DNA from: a virus
Length of the DNA: 64,000 nt
Direction: 5' to 3' (one strand)
IMG/VR virus record: IMGVR_UViG_3300015263_001063
Coordinates: 1-64,000 of that record
Below, piece by piece: positions 26,076 to 35,827 of the stretch. A model generated the notes under the pieces. That model was not told the DNA's origin and searched no databases. It saw only the letters and a program-made list of their open reading frames with translations. Every line of letters starts with the position of its first letter. Position 1 is the first letter of the stretch. A program made the translations under genes and the position numbers.

Positions 26076-26113
26076 AGGTGAGGCCTCAATAGGTTAGTAC
26101 GACCTGGAGAGAC

Positions 26114-26497
26114 ATGATGTCAATTGACATAGGGGCTGCTGCTGTCGAAGAAGCAGTGCAAGACGACGGGCTCGGGAATGTAGTCCCAACTCCCATCGTG
26201 ATACGCCTCGTGAGGTCTTTAGGGCCGTGGGTGATCCGCCGTTTGGAATCCAGAGCGTTCATGCACAAACTGGTAAACAGCGACACCATGACGTTCCCTG
26301 TACCGACAAATGACGAGTACCTGCTGCTCCTCAGGAAGAACCTGATGACCAGGACGTCAATGAAACGGATAGACGCCGAAATGCTCATCATGAAGCTGAT
26401 CATCCGAATACTTGAATTTTCAGGTTATCATGTGAACCTGAAAGAGGGCAGGTTCGGTGTACTGTTGTATGTGACTTCCATACGTTTCACTCGCTGA
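26114..26497 (+). CDS. Hypothetical small basic protein
   Basis: 127 residues, basic, helix-rich, with many Arg, Leu, Ile and Met. A second Met directly follows the first. GGAG precedes the start. No known family. It is a single gene flanked by terminators at 26030 and 26504. Confidence 0.55.
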   Translation: MMSIDIGAAAVEEAVQDDGLGNVVPTPIVIRLVRSLGPWVIRRLESRAFMHKLVNSDTMTFPVPTNDEYLLLLRKNLMTRTSMKRIDAEMLIMKLIIRILEFSGYHVNLKEGRFGVLLYVTSIRFTR

Positions 26498-26503
26498 GCT
26501 TCG

Positions 26504-26535
26504 GTACGGACACCTTCTTCGGAGGGTGTCCGTAC
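26504..26535 (+). terminator. Hairpin terminator
   Basis: 11-base-pair stem (26504-26514 with 26525-26535) just past the small gene's stop; no strong T run. Confidence 0.6.
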
Positions 26536-26591
26536 TGATTGTTGTCTGGTGGGCTTCATGCTATGACCTTATCTGCGTACAGGACGTCGTC

Positions 26592-27959
26592 ATGCCTATT
26601 GCGAATTACAAGCCGACCACCACCTTCCCTGAGAACCTGAACACTCCGAAGACGGCGCCGGATGAGTACAAGGGTGTGGTGGTTGATGACAAGTACCACA
26701 ACCTACAGAGTCTCACAGCCTATGTTGAGGGATATGCCCAGACGATCGACTACTATGGTCAGATCCTGGGTGAGCACAACGATGCTCGTGAGTTGGATCC
26801 TGCCCAGGCAGCGACCTACCAGCCCTACCAGAAGGTCATCGGGTTGGATGTCCGGGTAGAGACCCCCCTGGAGTTCAACTACGATGACAACACAGCCCTG
26901 AGTAACGTCACCGGCAGTGCCACGATGATGCCGGGGATCATCCCGAACGCTTACGACTACTTTGTGGTCAAGACGACCCGGGGTACCCCTGCGTTGTTCC
27001 GGGTGACCGATGTCACCCGTCTCTCCATGAACCGGGACAGTCTGTACCAGATTGACTACGCCATGGTGGGATACGCCAACACGGGTGACCCGAAGGCTTG
27101 GGTTGACAACCTCAATACGAAGGTCCAGAAGACCTACTACTTTCGGAGTGATCGGCTGATCGAGGGCTTTAGTCCTCTGGTGAAAGAGCAGGAGAACAAG
27201 TACATCGATGACCTGTACAAGCAGTATGGGGACATCATGACGTATTACTTCAGCGTCTTCTTCAACCGTCAGACCAAGACACTGCTGGTTCCTGGCCAGG
27301 ATGGTCGGGCTTACGACAGCTTTTTGATGTCGATGTTCCTCTCCATCGTGAATGTTTCCGATGCTGCTGAGATCCAGGAGTGTCGGATCCTGGGTAATGA
27401 CCAGGACCCTTACATGTTACAGCCCCAGTTCTGGAAGCTACTACAGTCCCGCAACCCCGTGTATGTATCGGCCTGCAACAAGACCATGATGCTGGCACGC
27501 CGCGAAGAGTTCAACCGGGACAAGTACATCCTGGGCGCGGGCTGGTACATGGTGAACTACTTCGTCTACCCGAGCACGGGGGATGAGTCGACCAGACTGC
27601 CGGGTGACCCGGGTCTTAAGGAGTGGCTGTACGATTTTGTCGACAGTACTGGGGACGATACGACGTTCTTTGGGACGACGGACAACAACTTCACCACCGA
27701 GGACGGGACGGTCATTCTCTACAAGAAGGTTCTGGAGGATACCTACTACGTCCTGAGTGAAGCCTTCTACACCCAAAGCGACAGTCAGTGTCTCCTGGAA
27801 AGTCTCGTATGGACCTACCTGAATGGCGAAGCCGTCAATCTGTCCCAGCTGTACGCCCTGACCGCAGCTTTCTATAAGCTCCCCAGGTTGGAACAGTTCT
27901 ACTACGCGCCTATCCTGCTGACCCTGATCCAGGATACTCGCCGGACACAATACACTTGA
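26592..27959 (+). CDS. Virion structural protein (tail/baseplate type)
   Basis: 455 residues from ATG 26592, with AGGAC upstream; the longer frame to 26526 would start inside the terminator hairpin. Rich in Tyr, Asp, Thr and Asn with a mixed-fold look. No family recognised. It begins a unit with 27967, 28653 and 30053 that overlap or nearly touch, typical of a baseplate block. Confidence 0.55.
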   Translation: MPIANYKPTTTFPENLNTPKTAPDEYKGVVVDDKYHNLQSLTAYVEGYAQTIDYYGQILGEHNDARELDPAQAATYQPYQKVIGLDVRVETPLEFNYDDNTALSNVTGSATMMPGIIPNAYDYFVVKTTRGTPALFRVTDVTRLSMNRDSLYQIDYAMVGYANTGDPKAWVDNLNTKVQKTYYFRSDRLIEGFSPLVKEQENKYIDDLYKQYGDIMTYYFSVFFNRQTKTLLVPGQDGRAYDSFLMSMFLSIVNVSDAAEIQECRILGNDQDPYMLQPQFWKLLQSRNPVYVSACNKTMMLARREEFNRDKYILGAGWYMVNYFVYPSTGDESTRLPGDPGLKEWLYDFVDSTGDDTTFFGTTDNNFTTEDGTVILYKKVLEDTYYVLSEAFYTQSDSQCLLESLVWTYLNGEAVNLSQLYALTAAFYKLPRLEQFYYAPILLTLIQDTRRTQYT

Positions 27960-27966
27960 GGGACCT

Positions 27967-28656
27967 ATGGCTAACGTCTATAAGAGACCCAAGGTCAAAC
28001 TGACTACCTGCGAACACATCTGGGGCTGGTATTACAAAATCAAAGCCCCAGCCCTCTCCTCCCGGACCATTGAGGACGTCAAGAGGAGAGGTGTGCTATT
28101 GACGGGTAACCGTAAGCTGGATGCCGAGTTGGTCGATGCTTTCGAGTTGCAGAACAAGACCATCGACCAGATGGTGGAGTACTACCGCAGGGGTGTACCG
28201 TTCTCCATTGTAAAGGTTGACGACACCAAGGCAATCTACGATGTGGTGCAAGAACACCTTTTGGCCTGGAAGGAAGCGCTGGCCACGATGTTCAACGTCA
28301 GGAACGCTCCCTTGGATGACCTGGTCCTTATGGACCAGTTCGCGACAGACATCTACGCCTACGCCAGGGATGTTGGAGGTAAACGGATGCTGACACAGGG
28401 TGTCCACACGGCCTACGAGGGTGCTCAGCGGATCAACATGAGTAACTTCTTTGATCCGAAGAAGCTACAGCGTGCAGGTATGGGTAATGTTCCCGGTATC
28501 TCCAGTAGCAATACCCAGCCACCCCGGATGCCGGACCGAGACCCGCTCATGGACTTCTTCAAGACCGGTATCTCCAACGTTCAAAATAAAGAAGCAACGG
28601 AGCCGAAATACAATACGGCCCCCACAGCCGGGATGTTCAGGAACTTCGACGAATGA
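27967..28656 (+). CDS. Hypothetical protein, virion-associated
   Basis: 229 residues: helical N-terminal 160, then a Pro/Asn-rich flexible C-terminal 70. No family recognised. It starts 8 bases after the previous gene and overlaps the next by four bases (ATGA). Confidence 0.55.
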   Translation: MANVYKRPKVKLTTCEHIWGWYYKIKAPALSSRTIEDVKRRGVLLTGNRKLDAELVDAFELQNKTIDQMVEYYRRGVPFSIVKVDDTKAIYDVVQEHLLAWKEALATMFNVRNAPLDDLVLMDQFATDIYAYARDVGGKRMLTQGVHTAYEGAQRINMSNFFDPKKLQRAGMGNVPGISSSNTQPPRMPDRDPLMDFFKTGISNVQNKEATEPKYNTAPTAGMFRNFDE

Positions 28657-30056
28657 GTATCGAGAACTTCAAGACCTCACCGATCTACGCCTCGGTGAAT
28701 CCGATCATGCAGTCCTCATCCAAACCAGTCCGTACCCGCCTATCCGCGATACTGAGCACTTCGTCGCTCGATTACACCATCTTGAACATCGAGTCCGTGA
28801 ATGTATTTCGGGACTATGCCTCCTCCATTACGGACCATACTCAGATCCGTATCAACGTCCCCTGGGGTGATTACGTCTACTTGATCTATCCAAACCGTCA
28901 TAACCTGGAGCTCACTCTAAGTAAGACGGTTCTGAATGAGTCAGGGGACTCCTCTTCGGGGGACTCCTCAGTGACGGAAACGGTCTACAAGGTCACTTTC
29001 GATCCAACCAATCCGAACTTCGTGGGGACAGAGATCGGAAGTCGCAAGCAGTCTGACCTGAACAACAGCACTCTGGTGTCTGTCTCCCTCCAGCTTCTAG
29101 ATCGTCGCGTCGAGGCATTTCGCTTCAAGATGGTCGATGGGGTCTACCGTGGAGCCACGGCGAAACAGCTGATCAGCGCACTATTACTGGGTCAGGCTCA
29201 GAAGGTACAGATCTCGGGCACTCCCTCGGCAGACGGTATCGATCTGGTCGAGCCAGACAACACAACCGTCTTCACTCAGGCGGTGTTTCCGTCAGGGACA
29301 CGGGCGATCCGTGTCCCTACGTACATCCAGGAGCGTATCGGCGGGGTGTATAAGAACGCTATCGGTACGTACTTCCAGACATACAACGACTTAGGCCTCT
29401 GGTTCGTGTACCCGCTCTACGACCATACCCGGTTTGATAATAACACCGGGCGGGATGTGGTGACCTTCTATGCCACACCCAAGCAGATCACCACGGGTAT
29501 GGAACGAACCTACCTGGCTGATGCCAGCTCTCTGAGTATTGCAGTTACGGCTGAAAGGCTGTATTTTAGTGTGGACGACATCACTCAGATGAATGAGGGC
29601 GTCGGATTTCGTATGGTGGACCAGACTGCGTTCACCACCAAACCCGCCACATTCGACAACAACGAGCCTGTAGCCTCACGCGCTAACCTGAATCGAGAGG
29701 TATCATTCATTAGTCGCGATGACGGACTCACCAACTCACCAGTGGTGAATGACTACAGTACCAACCCCTATTCGCAGCTATCCAAGATCGCCGCCAGACA
29801 GACGGCGATTGTGCGACTCACCTGGGAGAATGCCAACCCAGACCTGCTGTACCCCGGTATGCCTGCCAAGTATGTCTTTATGCAGGGTGAAAACCTGGTC
29901 GAGATCAAAGGAACTGTCCAGACCGTGGAGATCGCCACTGTCATGCAGAGTAATACCCTCTCCAATACGCTGTACCTTACTAATTGTATCGTAACGCTGG
30001 CCACTGAGGTGACTACCTTTGTGCCCGATTACGAAGACCAAGGGGTCGCTTCATGA
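28653..30056 (+). CDS. Putative baseplate hub/tail protein
   Basis: 467 residues, beta-rich, with a Ser/Gly linker near residues 92-102. The size and a segment around residues 210-260 (IRVPTYIQERIGGVYKNAIG...FVYPLYDHTRF) recall large baseplate-hub type proteins, but I cannot confirm the family. Coupled to flanking genes by ATGA overlaps. Confidence 0.4.
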   Translation: MSIENFKTSPIYASVNPIMQSSSKPVRTRLSAILSTSSLDYTILNIESVNVFRDYASSITDHTQIRINVPWGDYVYLIYPNRHNLELTLSKTVLNESGDSSSGDSSVTETVYKVTFDPTNPNFVGTEIGSRKQSDLNNSTLVSVSLQLLDRRVEAFRFKMVDGVYRGATAKQLISALLLGQAQKVQISGTPSADGIDLVEPDNTTVFTQAVFPSGTRAIRVPTYIQERIGGVYKNAIGTYFQTYNDLGLWFVYPLYDHTRFDNNTGRDVVTFYATPKQITTGMERTYLADASSLSIAVTAERLYFSVDDITQMNEGVGFRMVDQTAFTTKPATFDNNEPVASRANLNREVSFISRDDGLTNSPVVNDYSTNPYSQLSKIAARQTAIVRLTWENANPDLLYPGMPAKYVFMQGENLVEIKGTVQTVEIATVMQSNTLSNTLYLTNCIVTLATEVTTFVPDYEDQGVAS

Positions 30057-30463
30057 TCAACCGTATCTTTCAAACTCACCGTCACCGTCGCAGTAGTATC
30101 TCGACGACGACCGAAGAACTCCTGCCCAAGGAAGAGCAGATCCAGTTCAGTAAATCCGCAGTAGAGAAGGCCAAAGACGAGTTCATCGCTCGTGAAGAGT
30201 CCGTTCTCCAAGAAGAATCCCTCGATGCAGATCCGATCGATGAATCCGACGCATCCGAAACCGAAGAGGAAGTTGTGGAAACTACCCTCGAGGATACATC
30301 CAGCGAACTCAGTACCACTGAAGAAGATCTTCCTGAGGTGGTTGAAAAGACTGATTCGAACGAGCCGGTCATTTACCAGACCGAGGAAGAGGAGCTGGCC
30401 CAGCTCCAGGCCGAGATTGACGCCATGGACCCCGACAGTAAGGCAGGTAATACGGAAGGTTAA
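30053..30463 (+). CDS. Small acidic protein
   Basis: 136 residues. The first 35 are basic (HRHRRSS); the rest is very acidic (Glu/Asp/Ser/Thr), likely disordered. No family recognised. Overlaps the previous gene by four bases. It could be an assembly chaperone or a virion linker, but this is a guess. Confidence 0.55.
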   Translation: MINRIFQTHRHRRSSISTTTEELLPKEEQIQFSKSAVEKAKDEFIAREESVLQEESLDADPIDESDASETEEEVVETTLEDTSSELSTTEEDLPEVVEKTDSNEPVIYQTEEEELAQLQAEIDAMDPDSKAGNTEG

Positions 30464-30484
30464 GTATCCTTTGACCTTTCGACT

Positions 30485-30496
30485 CCTTATATAAGG
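30485..30496 (+). promoter_or_regulatory. CCTTATATAAGG element at ribosome binding site
   Basis: Perfect palindrome ending eight bases before ATG 30505; AAGGA serves as the ribosome binding site. Preceded by GACT. Confidence 0.5.
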
Positions 30497-30504
30497 AACC
30501 CCTC

Positions 30505-31710
30505 ATGGCTCAATCTGTAGTGATCCCTACCGTAGAGATCGAACGACTCATTGAGTTGGTCGATGAAGCGTTCTACGCGTATTCGGACATACGGGTCGGC
30601 ACCACGCAAATCACCACGAAATTCATCCCAGGTCGCGTGTATACGCGACTTGGGTTTGAAATTCAGACTGTGATTGCCGGTGCCTATCTCCGTGTACGCT
30701 CGTACATCACGGGCTTTGCCGAACTTCCTGACTTCACGCCTTACCGTCTGGAGCAGATCCAGAACAAAGCGCCAGGGCCTGAGGATGAAGTCCATGTCTG
30801 CTACGTTACCCTCCCCAGGGCCTTCTTCCCAGTCCTGTCCAGAGTCCCTTATGAGGACATCTACCAGGAAGAGGATACGGAGTATCTGGAGCGAGAGACC
30901 GGTGATGAGTACATCGAAACCGAGTTCAGCGAGGCTATTGAGCTGGAATCAGATGACGATAGCGGGAATGACGACGCTCTGGTGACCGCAGTACAAACCA
31001 TCGCGCGACCATACTCCTGGTACCGACTGGACGACCTCTCCACGGGGTCAGTGATGTCGGACTCCTCGGGTAATGGAAACGATGGCTCGTACATGGCGAC
31101 CGCTGAAAGCGGTACAGCGATCAGCAATGCGTTGAAATCCTACAAACCTCAAGGTCAGACGAACCTGGGCGGCTTTACGCTACCCGGTACCCTATGGACC
31201 CAAGGTGCCTCTGAGACGAATGGTTGGATTGTCTCGGTGTTCCTGGCCAAGGCGGCATCCGTTACCGCGGGTACGACTGCCCGCTTCCTCTGGGGGTCTG
31301 TTGCGACAAATGGGACTGGCATCACGTCGGGTGCGTTCACCCAGGACGGACTCATGGTCTATAACCCTAGTGGGACGGTCACGGCATACGCCAGCCTCCC
31401 TCGTCAGGATGCCGTAGTAACCGACGAGGAAGTCCATATGTACTCCCTGGCCTACCGTCCTAGCGCTACGGGAAGGACTCAGTACCAGGCGTACCTGGAC
31501 GGCGTGGCTGTAACAACCTACAGTTCTGATTCGACCGTGACGCCCATTGCGGCTACGGCGGATATCCGAGGCGGCTCACCGAACATCAACGGTACCGTCT
31601 ACGGTAACGACTTCCGCATGGCTGAACTGATCTCGATCCCGGGATACAGCAGCGATAGCGAAGAAGCGTCGGCTCTGCTTCAGCTGTACTACATGCTGAA
31701 ATTGAGCTAA
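30505..31710 (+). CDS. LamG/concanavalin-like adhesin, tail protein
   Basis: 401 residues. The N-terminal 150 form an unassigned domain likely to attach the protein to the tail. From about residue 170, WYRLDD...VMSDSSGNGNDGSY is the start of a classic LamG/concanavalin A-like fold, and the beta-rich sequence continues to the end. Such domains bind sugars or proteins, so this is likely a host-recognition or tail-tip protein. Expressed as a separate gene from the element at 30485, next to a peptidase and a fibre gene. Confidence 0.65.
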   Translation: MAQSVVIPTVEIERLIELVDEAFYAYSDIRVGTTQITTKFIPGRVYTRLGFEIQTVIAGAYLRVRSYITGFAELPDFTPYRLEQIQNKAPGPEDEVHVCYVTLPRAFFPVLSRVPYEDIYQEEDTEYLERETGDEYIETEFSEAIELESDDDSGNDDALVTAVQTIARPYSWYRLDDLSTGSVMSDSSGNGNDGSYMATAESGTAISNALKSYKPQGQTNLGGFTLPGTLWTQGASETNGWIVSVFLAKAASVTAGTTARFLWGSVATNGTGITSGAFTQDGLMVYNPSGTVTAYASLPRQDAVVTDEEVHMYSLAYRPSATGRTQYQAYLDGVAVTTYSSDSTVTPIAATADIRGGSPNINGTVYGNDFRMAELISIPGYSSDSEEASALLQLYYMLKLS

Positions 31711-31744
31711 TATAACAAGCTGTACGAGCATATCGGAGTAGGTT

Positions 31745-32290
31745 ATGGATCAGATCGTGAGCACGAGTCAGTTGGACGCTGTGCAGTCCGGGGATTTACT
31801 GGCGTGGAGCGACACGTCTCATTGGAACGACACCGAGACCGATTGGTGGGGTCGTTTGATCCTGATGATCGTCCGTGGGTTTACTTTCTCGGAGTACGGC
31901 CATGTCGGGATTGCTTACCGGAACGAAGAAGGACTCTACGTTCTGGAAGCGACACAGCCGTATATCCGGTTTACCCGGATCATCGAAGGTAGCGTCTTCT
32001 ACCATCTCCCCATGGGGATCGAATGGCAGGAGTCTTACCTTGACATCCTGAAAGAGAAGATTGGAACACGCTATTCGGTACTTGACGCTATCCGGGGATA
32101 CCTGGGGATGGCGGTTGATGACAACAACCGGTGGCAGTGTGTCGAACTGTCAAACTACTCTTACCTGAAAATGGGGATTGACCTCAAGGTCGGGCGTCTG
32201 ACCCCCTCGAACATTGTTAAGGCGGCCCTTCTGTGGTCCAAGAAGGGCCTCTTCCTGATCAACACAGAAGGCGAAGAATTCAATGGCTGA
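31745..32290 (+). CDS. Permuted NlpC/P60-type cysteine peptidase
   Basis: 181 residues. SGDLLAW and GHVGIAY (His53) precede RWQCVELSNY (Cys132), the His-before-Cys order of circularly permuted NlpC/P60 (YiiX/LRAT-like) proteins; the LYVLEAT strand is also typical. These hydrolyse amide or peptide bonds, often in cell wall or lipid substrates. It overlaps the start of the fibre gene by eight bases, so it is likely a virion-associated cell wall enzyme or a tail-fibre processing factor. Confidence 0.65.
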   Translation: MDQIVSTSQLDAVQSGDLLAWSDTSHWNDTETDWWGRLILMIVRGFTFSEYGHVGIAYRNEEGLYVLEATQPYIRFTRIIEGSVFYHLPMGIEWQESYLDILKEKIGTRYSVLDAIRGYLGMAVDDNNRWQCVELSNYSYLKMGIDLKVGRLTPSNIVKAALLWSKKGLFLINTEGEEFNG

Positions 32291-35200
32291 TTACGTTTAT
32301 GAGGAAGACCTCACCGGCACCAGTCCGGACAATCTGGTCACAGACGAGGTCATCACTCTGAGTTCGGCCTCGAACCGTGCGGTGGTCCCGGCCTACGGCC
32401 CGGTCTACACCGACTCGTTCGTGATGTATGATGACTCCACGAACACCCTGCTGGTGCGGGATACGGACTACATCTTCGTACAGATGTTCCAGGAAGGCAC
32501 CATCAAGACCGGCCTGGAGATCGCCTCCATGGCGATCGTCACCAACACCTCCGTCAGTGACCGTGTACGTATCACGTACCAAGTGCTGGGCGGTGCGTAC
32601 ATGCAGAGCATCACTTCGATCGCCAACATGTACGAGACCATCATGACGGACGACCGTCCGGTGGCCTGGGAGAATGTGGTTGACAAGTGGAGCTTTTACC
32701 CCCCGTCACTGCACAATCATTTGCTACTGGACATCAAGGGCTTCGAACCGGTCATCTACGCCCTGGAACGGGTCAAGGATGCTATCGTCCTGACGAACAT
32801 CCCGGCCTTTCAGGCGATCTCAGACTGGAACATCTCCCAGTTCGAGACGCAGGATGCTCTGATCGCCAGTGTCCAGAACGGCTTTGCCGACACATTGTTG
32901 GCACATACGCTGAACTATTCGAACCCTCATGGGGTATCTCCGAGTCAAATCGGAGCATACACCACTGCAGAGGTCGATACGCTTTTGGGGACATATCTCC
33001 CCAAGACCGGCGGGGCGATGTCCGGCCGGATCGACGGTGCGAACCTTCCGGTGGGGAAAGGTTCGGATCTAGATACATACATGGGTGGAATGAACTTCCA
33101 GTCAAGTCACGCGACACTCATGGCTGGTTGTTCCTTTACCCATACCACCAACGGTTACAGTGTAGGAGTGGGTATCGATGCGAATGGTGTATTTGGTTGG
33201 GGTGGCTGGGACACAGGTGTGCTGTCCCTCTATCAACAGTCGAACGGAGATCTGACGATCGTGGGCAACCTGACCGAACTCTCCGACCGCCGCCTGAAGC
33301 AGGATATCGTCGAGGCCGATGGTGGCCTTGATCTGATGCGACAGGTCAAAATCTACGACTTCACGTACAATGACAATCCGGTAAACGGCGCCCTCAAGGG
33401 CGAACGCCGGCGTGGTGTCATGGCCGATGAATTGATCTCTCAGCGTCCTGAGATGGTCAAGAACACGGTCAAGGTATCTCCGAATGCCGACACCTACAAC
33501 ACTGTGGTCTACACGGCCTTCATCCCGGAGCTGATTCTTGCGCTTCAGGAAGTGGACGAGACCGTGCAAGCCGTGGTGGCCGAGAATACCGCACTGAAGG
33601 CATCTCTGGAAAACGTCAGCGGTTTCCTGTACAGCCTCTGCGGTGAACTGGGTCTGGAAATCCCGGAATTCCTGATTCCGGCTGCTGACGAAGCCATCGA
33701 CCTCGAGAAGGTCGATGACGAAACCCCGGCAGACTCGTCCGACACCTCGTCGGACGATACGTCCACGGACGACGACAGCAGCGACATCAACACCGGCGAT
33801 GACACCAGCTCCGAAGACGATACCTCGTCGGACGACAGTGACGTGACTGGCGACGATACCACGGTTCCGGCTGATGATACCGGCACCGAAAGCGACACCT
33901 CGTCAGACAGTGCCGACGCAACCGGCGACGACAGCAGTTCGTCGGATGACTCGGCTGACGATACCTCGGCTGAAGAGCCGGCAACGGACGATACCAGCAC
34001 TGACGACAACTCCGCTGACGCCGGTACGGCCGATGAGTCTGGTGATTCAGCAGCTTCGGATGACTCGACCTCGACCGACGAGTCCAGCTCGGACGAAACC
34101 CCGGCAACGGACGATACCGGCAGCGAGTCGTCGGATTCGTCCGACGAAGTCCCGGCTGACGACTCCTCGTCGGAATCCACTGACAGTTCCACCGACGCCG
34201 AAGTGCCGGCCGATGAGTCCTCCTCCGAGGATGAGTCCGACGCCACCGATACCGGTGCCGATGCGAATTTGGATGGTGACACTGGTGACGAAGCTCCGGC
34301 TGACGACACCGGCAGCGATACCTCGACTGACGAAAGCGCCACGGATGATTCGACCTCGGTCGATGACACCGCCGCTGACGAGTCGAGCGATGAATCCAGC
34401 GACGAGACGGCTTCGGATGACTCGGCTTCGACCGAGGATACCCAGGCTGATGAGTCGTCGGATGAGGCAGATGCATCGACCACCGATGCGACCGATGACA
34501 CCTCTGCTGCCGAGGCCTCTGATGGGGCTACCGACGACAGCGCCAGTGAGTCCGCTGACGAATCCTCCTCGGAGGAGTCTGCTGCCGGCGACGATACGGG
34601 TGCTGCTGACGAGACAGCGGAGACTTCCACCTCCGATGAGGCAACTGCCTCTGAAGAGCCCTCCACCACTTCCGAAGACACTGCGGCCAGCGACAGCGAT
34701 GTGACGGATGATTCGGCTTCGACCGACTCCAGTGCTGAAACGCCCACCGAAGACACCTCCTCGGAACCTGCTGCTGATGCGTCGACTGCCGACGAGACGA
34801 CCGACACTTCCTCGGAAGAACCGGCTGCCTCCGACGAGACGGCGACTGAAAGCGAACCCGCTGCGGATGACTCAGCCTCGGCTGAGGAGACCCCGGCGGA
34901 CGATACGGAAGCTTCTGACTCCGACGCGACGGTGTCTGAGGACGACTCGACGGCGGAAGCCGCTGACGACTCTTCGGAATCGACGGCTGACGAGACGGCG
35001 ACCGAATCCACCGAAAGCGATGCGACGGTGGATGACTCGGCTTCGGAGACTTCCGAGGCTGAAACGACCGATACGACGGAAGAGGCTTCGGCTGATGCCA
35101 GCGAATCGGTTGATGATACCACGGTGACGGACGCCGGTGAGTCTGATGACGAGGCGGAAGCCTCCGAGGATTCGTCGGGTTCGGAAACCGAAAGCAGCGA

Positions 35201-35426
35201 CGCTTCGACGGAAGAAGCAGCTGACACGTCCAGTGAGACCACGGAGGAGGCCCCCGCTTCCGACGCCTCCAGCGATGAGTCGGCTTCAACCGAAGAGACT
35301 CCGGCTGATGACTCCTCGGCGGAAACGTCGAGCGATGAGACGGCCGCTGAGTCCGAGTCGACCGATGCGTCGACCACTGACGCTGCTGGTACCGACGACT
35401 CTTCCACGGAAGAGAAGTCTGCCTAA
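32283..35426 (+). CDS. Tail fibre with S74 chaperone domain and long acidic low-complexity tail
   Basis: 1047 residues. Residues 1-330 are a beta-rich fibre section. Residues about 334-450 are an intramolecular chaperone (peptidase S74): LSDRRLKQDI (Ser334, Lys339, Asp341 of the self-cleavage motif), MADELISQRPEMV, YTAFIPELILALQ, then a coiled segment. Family members are normally C-terminal and cut themselves off before the Ser. Here about 565 residues of Asp, Ser, Glu, Thr, Ala, Pro and Gly follow (about 482-1047), with almost no hydrophobics. If cleavage occurs between Leu333 and Ser334, the chaperone and the acidic tail would be released together. Expressed with the upstream peptidase by an eight-base overlap. 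Confidence 0.8.
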   Translation: MADYVYEEDLTGTSPDNLVTDEVITLSSASNRAVVPAYGPVYTDSFVMYDDSTNTLLVRDTDYIFVQMFQEGTIKTGLEIASMAIVTNTSVSDRVRITYQVLGGAYMQSITSIANMYETIMTDDRPVAWENVVDKWSFYPPSLHNHLLLDIKGFEPVIYALERVKDAIVLTNIPAFQAISDWNISQFETQDALIASVQNGFADTLLAHTLNYSNPHGVSPSQIGAYTTAEVDTLLGTYLPKTGGAMSGRIDGANLPVGKGSDLDTYMGGMNFQSSHATLMAGCSFTHTTNGYSVGVGIDANGVFGWGGWDTGVLSLYQQSNGDLTIVGNLTELSDRRLKQDIVEADGGLDLMRQVKIYDFTYNDNPVNGALKGERRRGVMADELISQRPEMVKNTVKVSPNADTYNTVVYTAFIPELILALQEVDETVQAVVAENTALKASLENVSGFLYSLCGELGLEIPEFLIPAADEAIDLEKVDDETPADSSDTSSDDTSTDDDSSDINTGDDTSSEDDTSSDDSDVTGDDTTVPADDTGTESDTSSDSADATGDDSSSSDDSADDTSAEEPATDDTSTDDNSADAGTADESGDSAASDDSTSTDESSSDETPATDDTGSESSDSSDEVPADDSSSESTDSSTDAEVPADESSSEDESDATDTGADANLDGDTGDEAPADDTGSDTSTDESATDDSTSVDDTAADESSDESSDETASDDSASTEDTQADESSDEADASTTDATDDTSAAEASDGATDDSASESADESSSEESAAGDDTGAADETAETSTSDEATASEEPSTTSEDTAASDSDVTDDSASTDSSAETPTEDTSSEPAADASTADETTDTSSEEPAASDETATESEPAADDSASAEETPADDTEASDSDATVSEDDSTAEAADDSSESTADETATESTESDATVDDSASETSEAETTDTTEEASADASESVDDTTVTDAGESDDEAEASEDSSGSETESSDASTEEAADTSSETTEEAPASDASSDESASTEETPADDSSAETSSDETAAESESTDASTTDAAGTDDSSTEEKSA
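33730..35420 (+). repeat. Low-complexity Asp/Ser/Glu/Thr coding repeat
   Basis: Degenerate repeats of codons for Ser, Asp, Glu, Ala and Thr encode about 565 residues with recurring units such as SSDE, PADD and TSSE. The repetition is at the protein level; codons vary (TCG, TCC, AGC), so it is not a simple DNA repeat. Confidence 0.8.
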
Positions 35427-35437
35427 GTAGGCTATGG

Positions 35438-35479
35438 TCTCGGCTGGGGTTCGCCCCAGCCGAGATCCTATGTGTTTTG
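35438..35479 (+). terminator. Terminator with TTCG tetraloop
   Basis: 12-base-pair stem (35438-35449 with 35454-35465), TTCG loop, followed by TGTGTTTTG. Ends the tail-fibre unit. Confidence 0.8.
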
Positions 35480-35497
35480 ACAATATGAGGTAACCCC

Positions 35498-35827
35498 ATG
35501 TTTAAAATGCGTTTTCGCTACGTCTTCATGATCCTCGGGTCAGTCGTGGTGTTGCTGTCCTACCTGTTGACCGACCCGAATGCCGGTCTGTTGACGGATC
35601 TGCCGGTGGGTGCCGATACCATCGTGCTGCTGCTCAGCCTGGCCAAGGTCACCTGGTTCGTTGCGACGCTTCACGGTGCCCGTAGGGCTCTGACGGACTA
35701 CATCGACTTCCAGACTGTCTTCAACAAGGCTATGGAGTCGTCAGAAGGGGCTGGTCGAGCCATGATGGCGGTATCGATCATCATGGTGGCCATTGCCATC
35801 GTCATCCTGGCCGCGGTCATTACGTGA
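35498..35827 (+). CDS. Small membrane protein, holin candidate
   Basis: 109 residues with three hydrophobic stretches (about 8-26, 37-60, 88-109). First of four tightly coupled genes ending in a lysozyme-type enzyme, the usual place for a holin. Overlaps the next gene by GTGA. The central AKVTWFVATLHGARR is not a known holin signature, so the holin call rests on position and topology. Confidence 0.55.
   Translation: MFKMRFRYVFMILGSVVVLLSYLLTDPNAGLLTDLPVGADTIVLLLSLAKVTWFVATLHGARRALTDYIDFQTVFNKAMESSEGAGRAMMAVSIIMVAIAIVILAAVIT

Noticed and set aside
24728-26089. 453-codon open frame on the minus strand
   Set aside because: Antisense of the internal-head gene; starts past the terminator hairpin and has no family features.
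33545-35407. 620-codon open frame on the minus strand
   Set aside because: It is the antisense of the acidic low-complexity tail; the repeats lack reverse stops, giving a Ser/Val/Ala-rich shadow. The plus-strand gene has a proper start, a domain and terminator.
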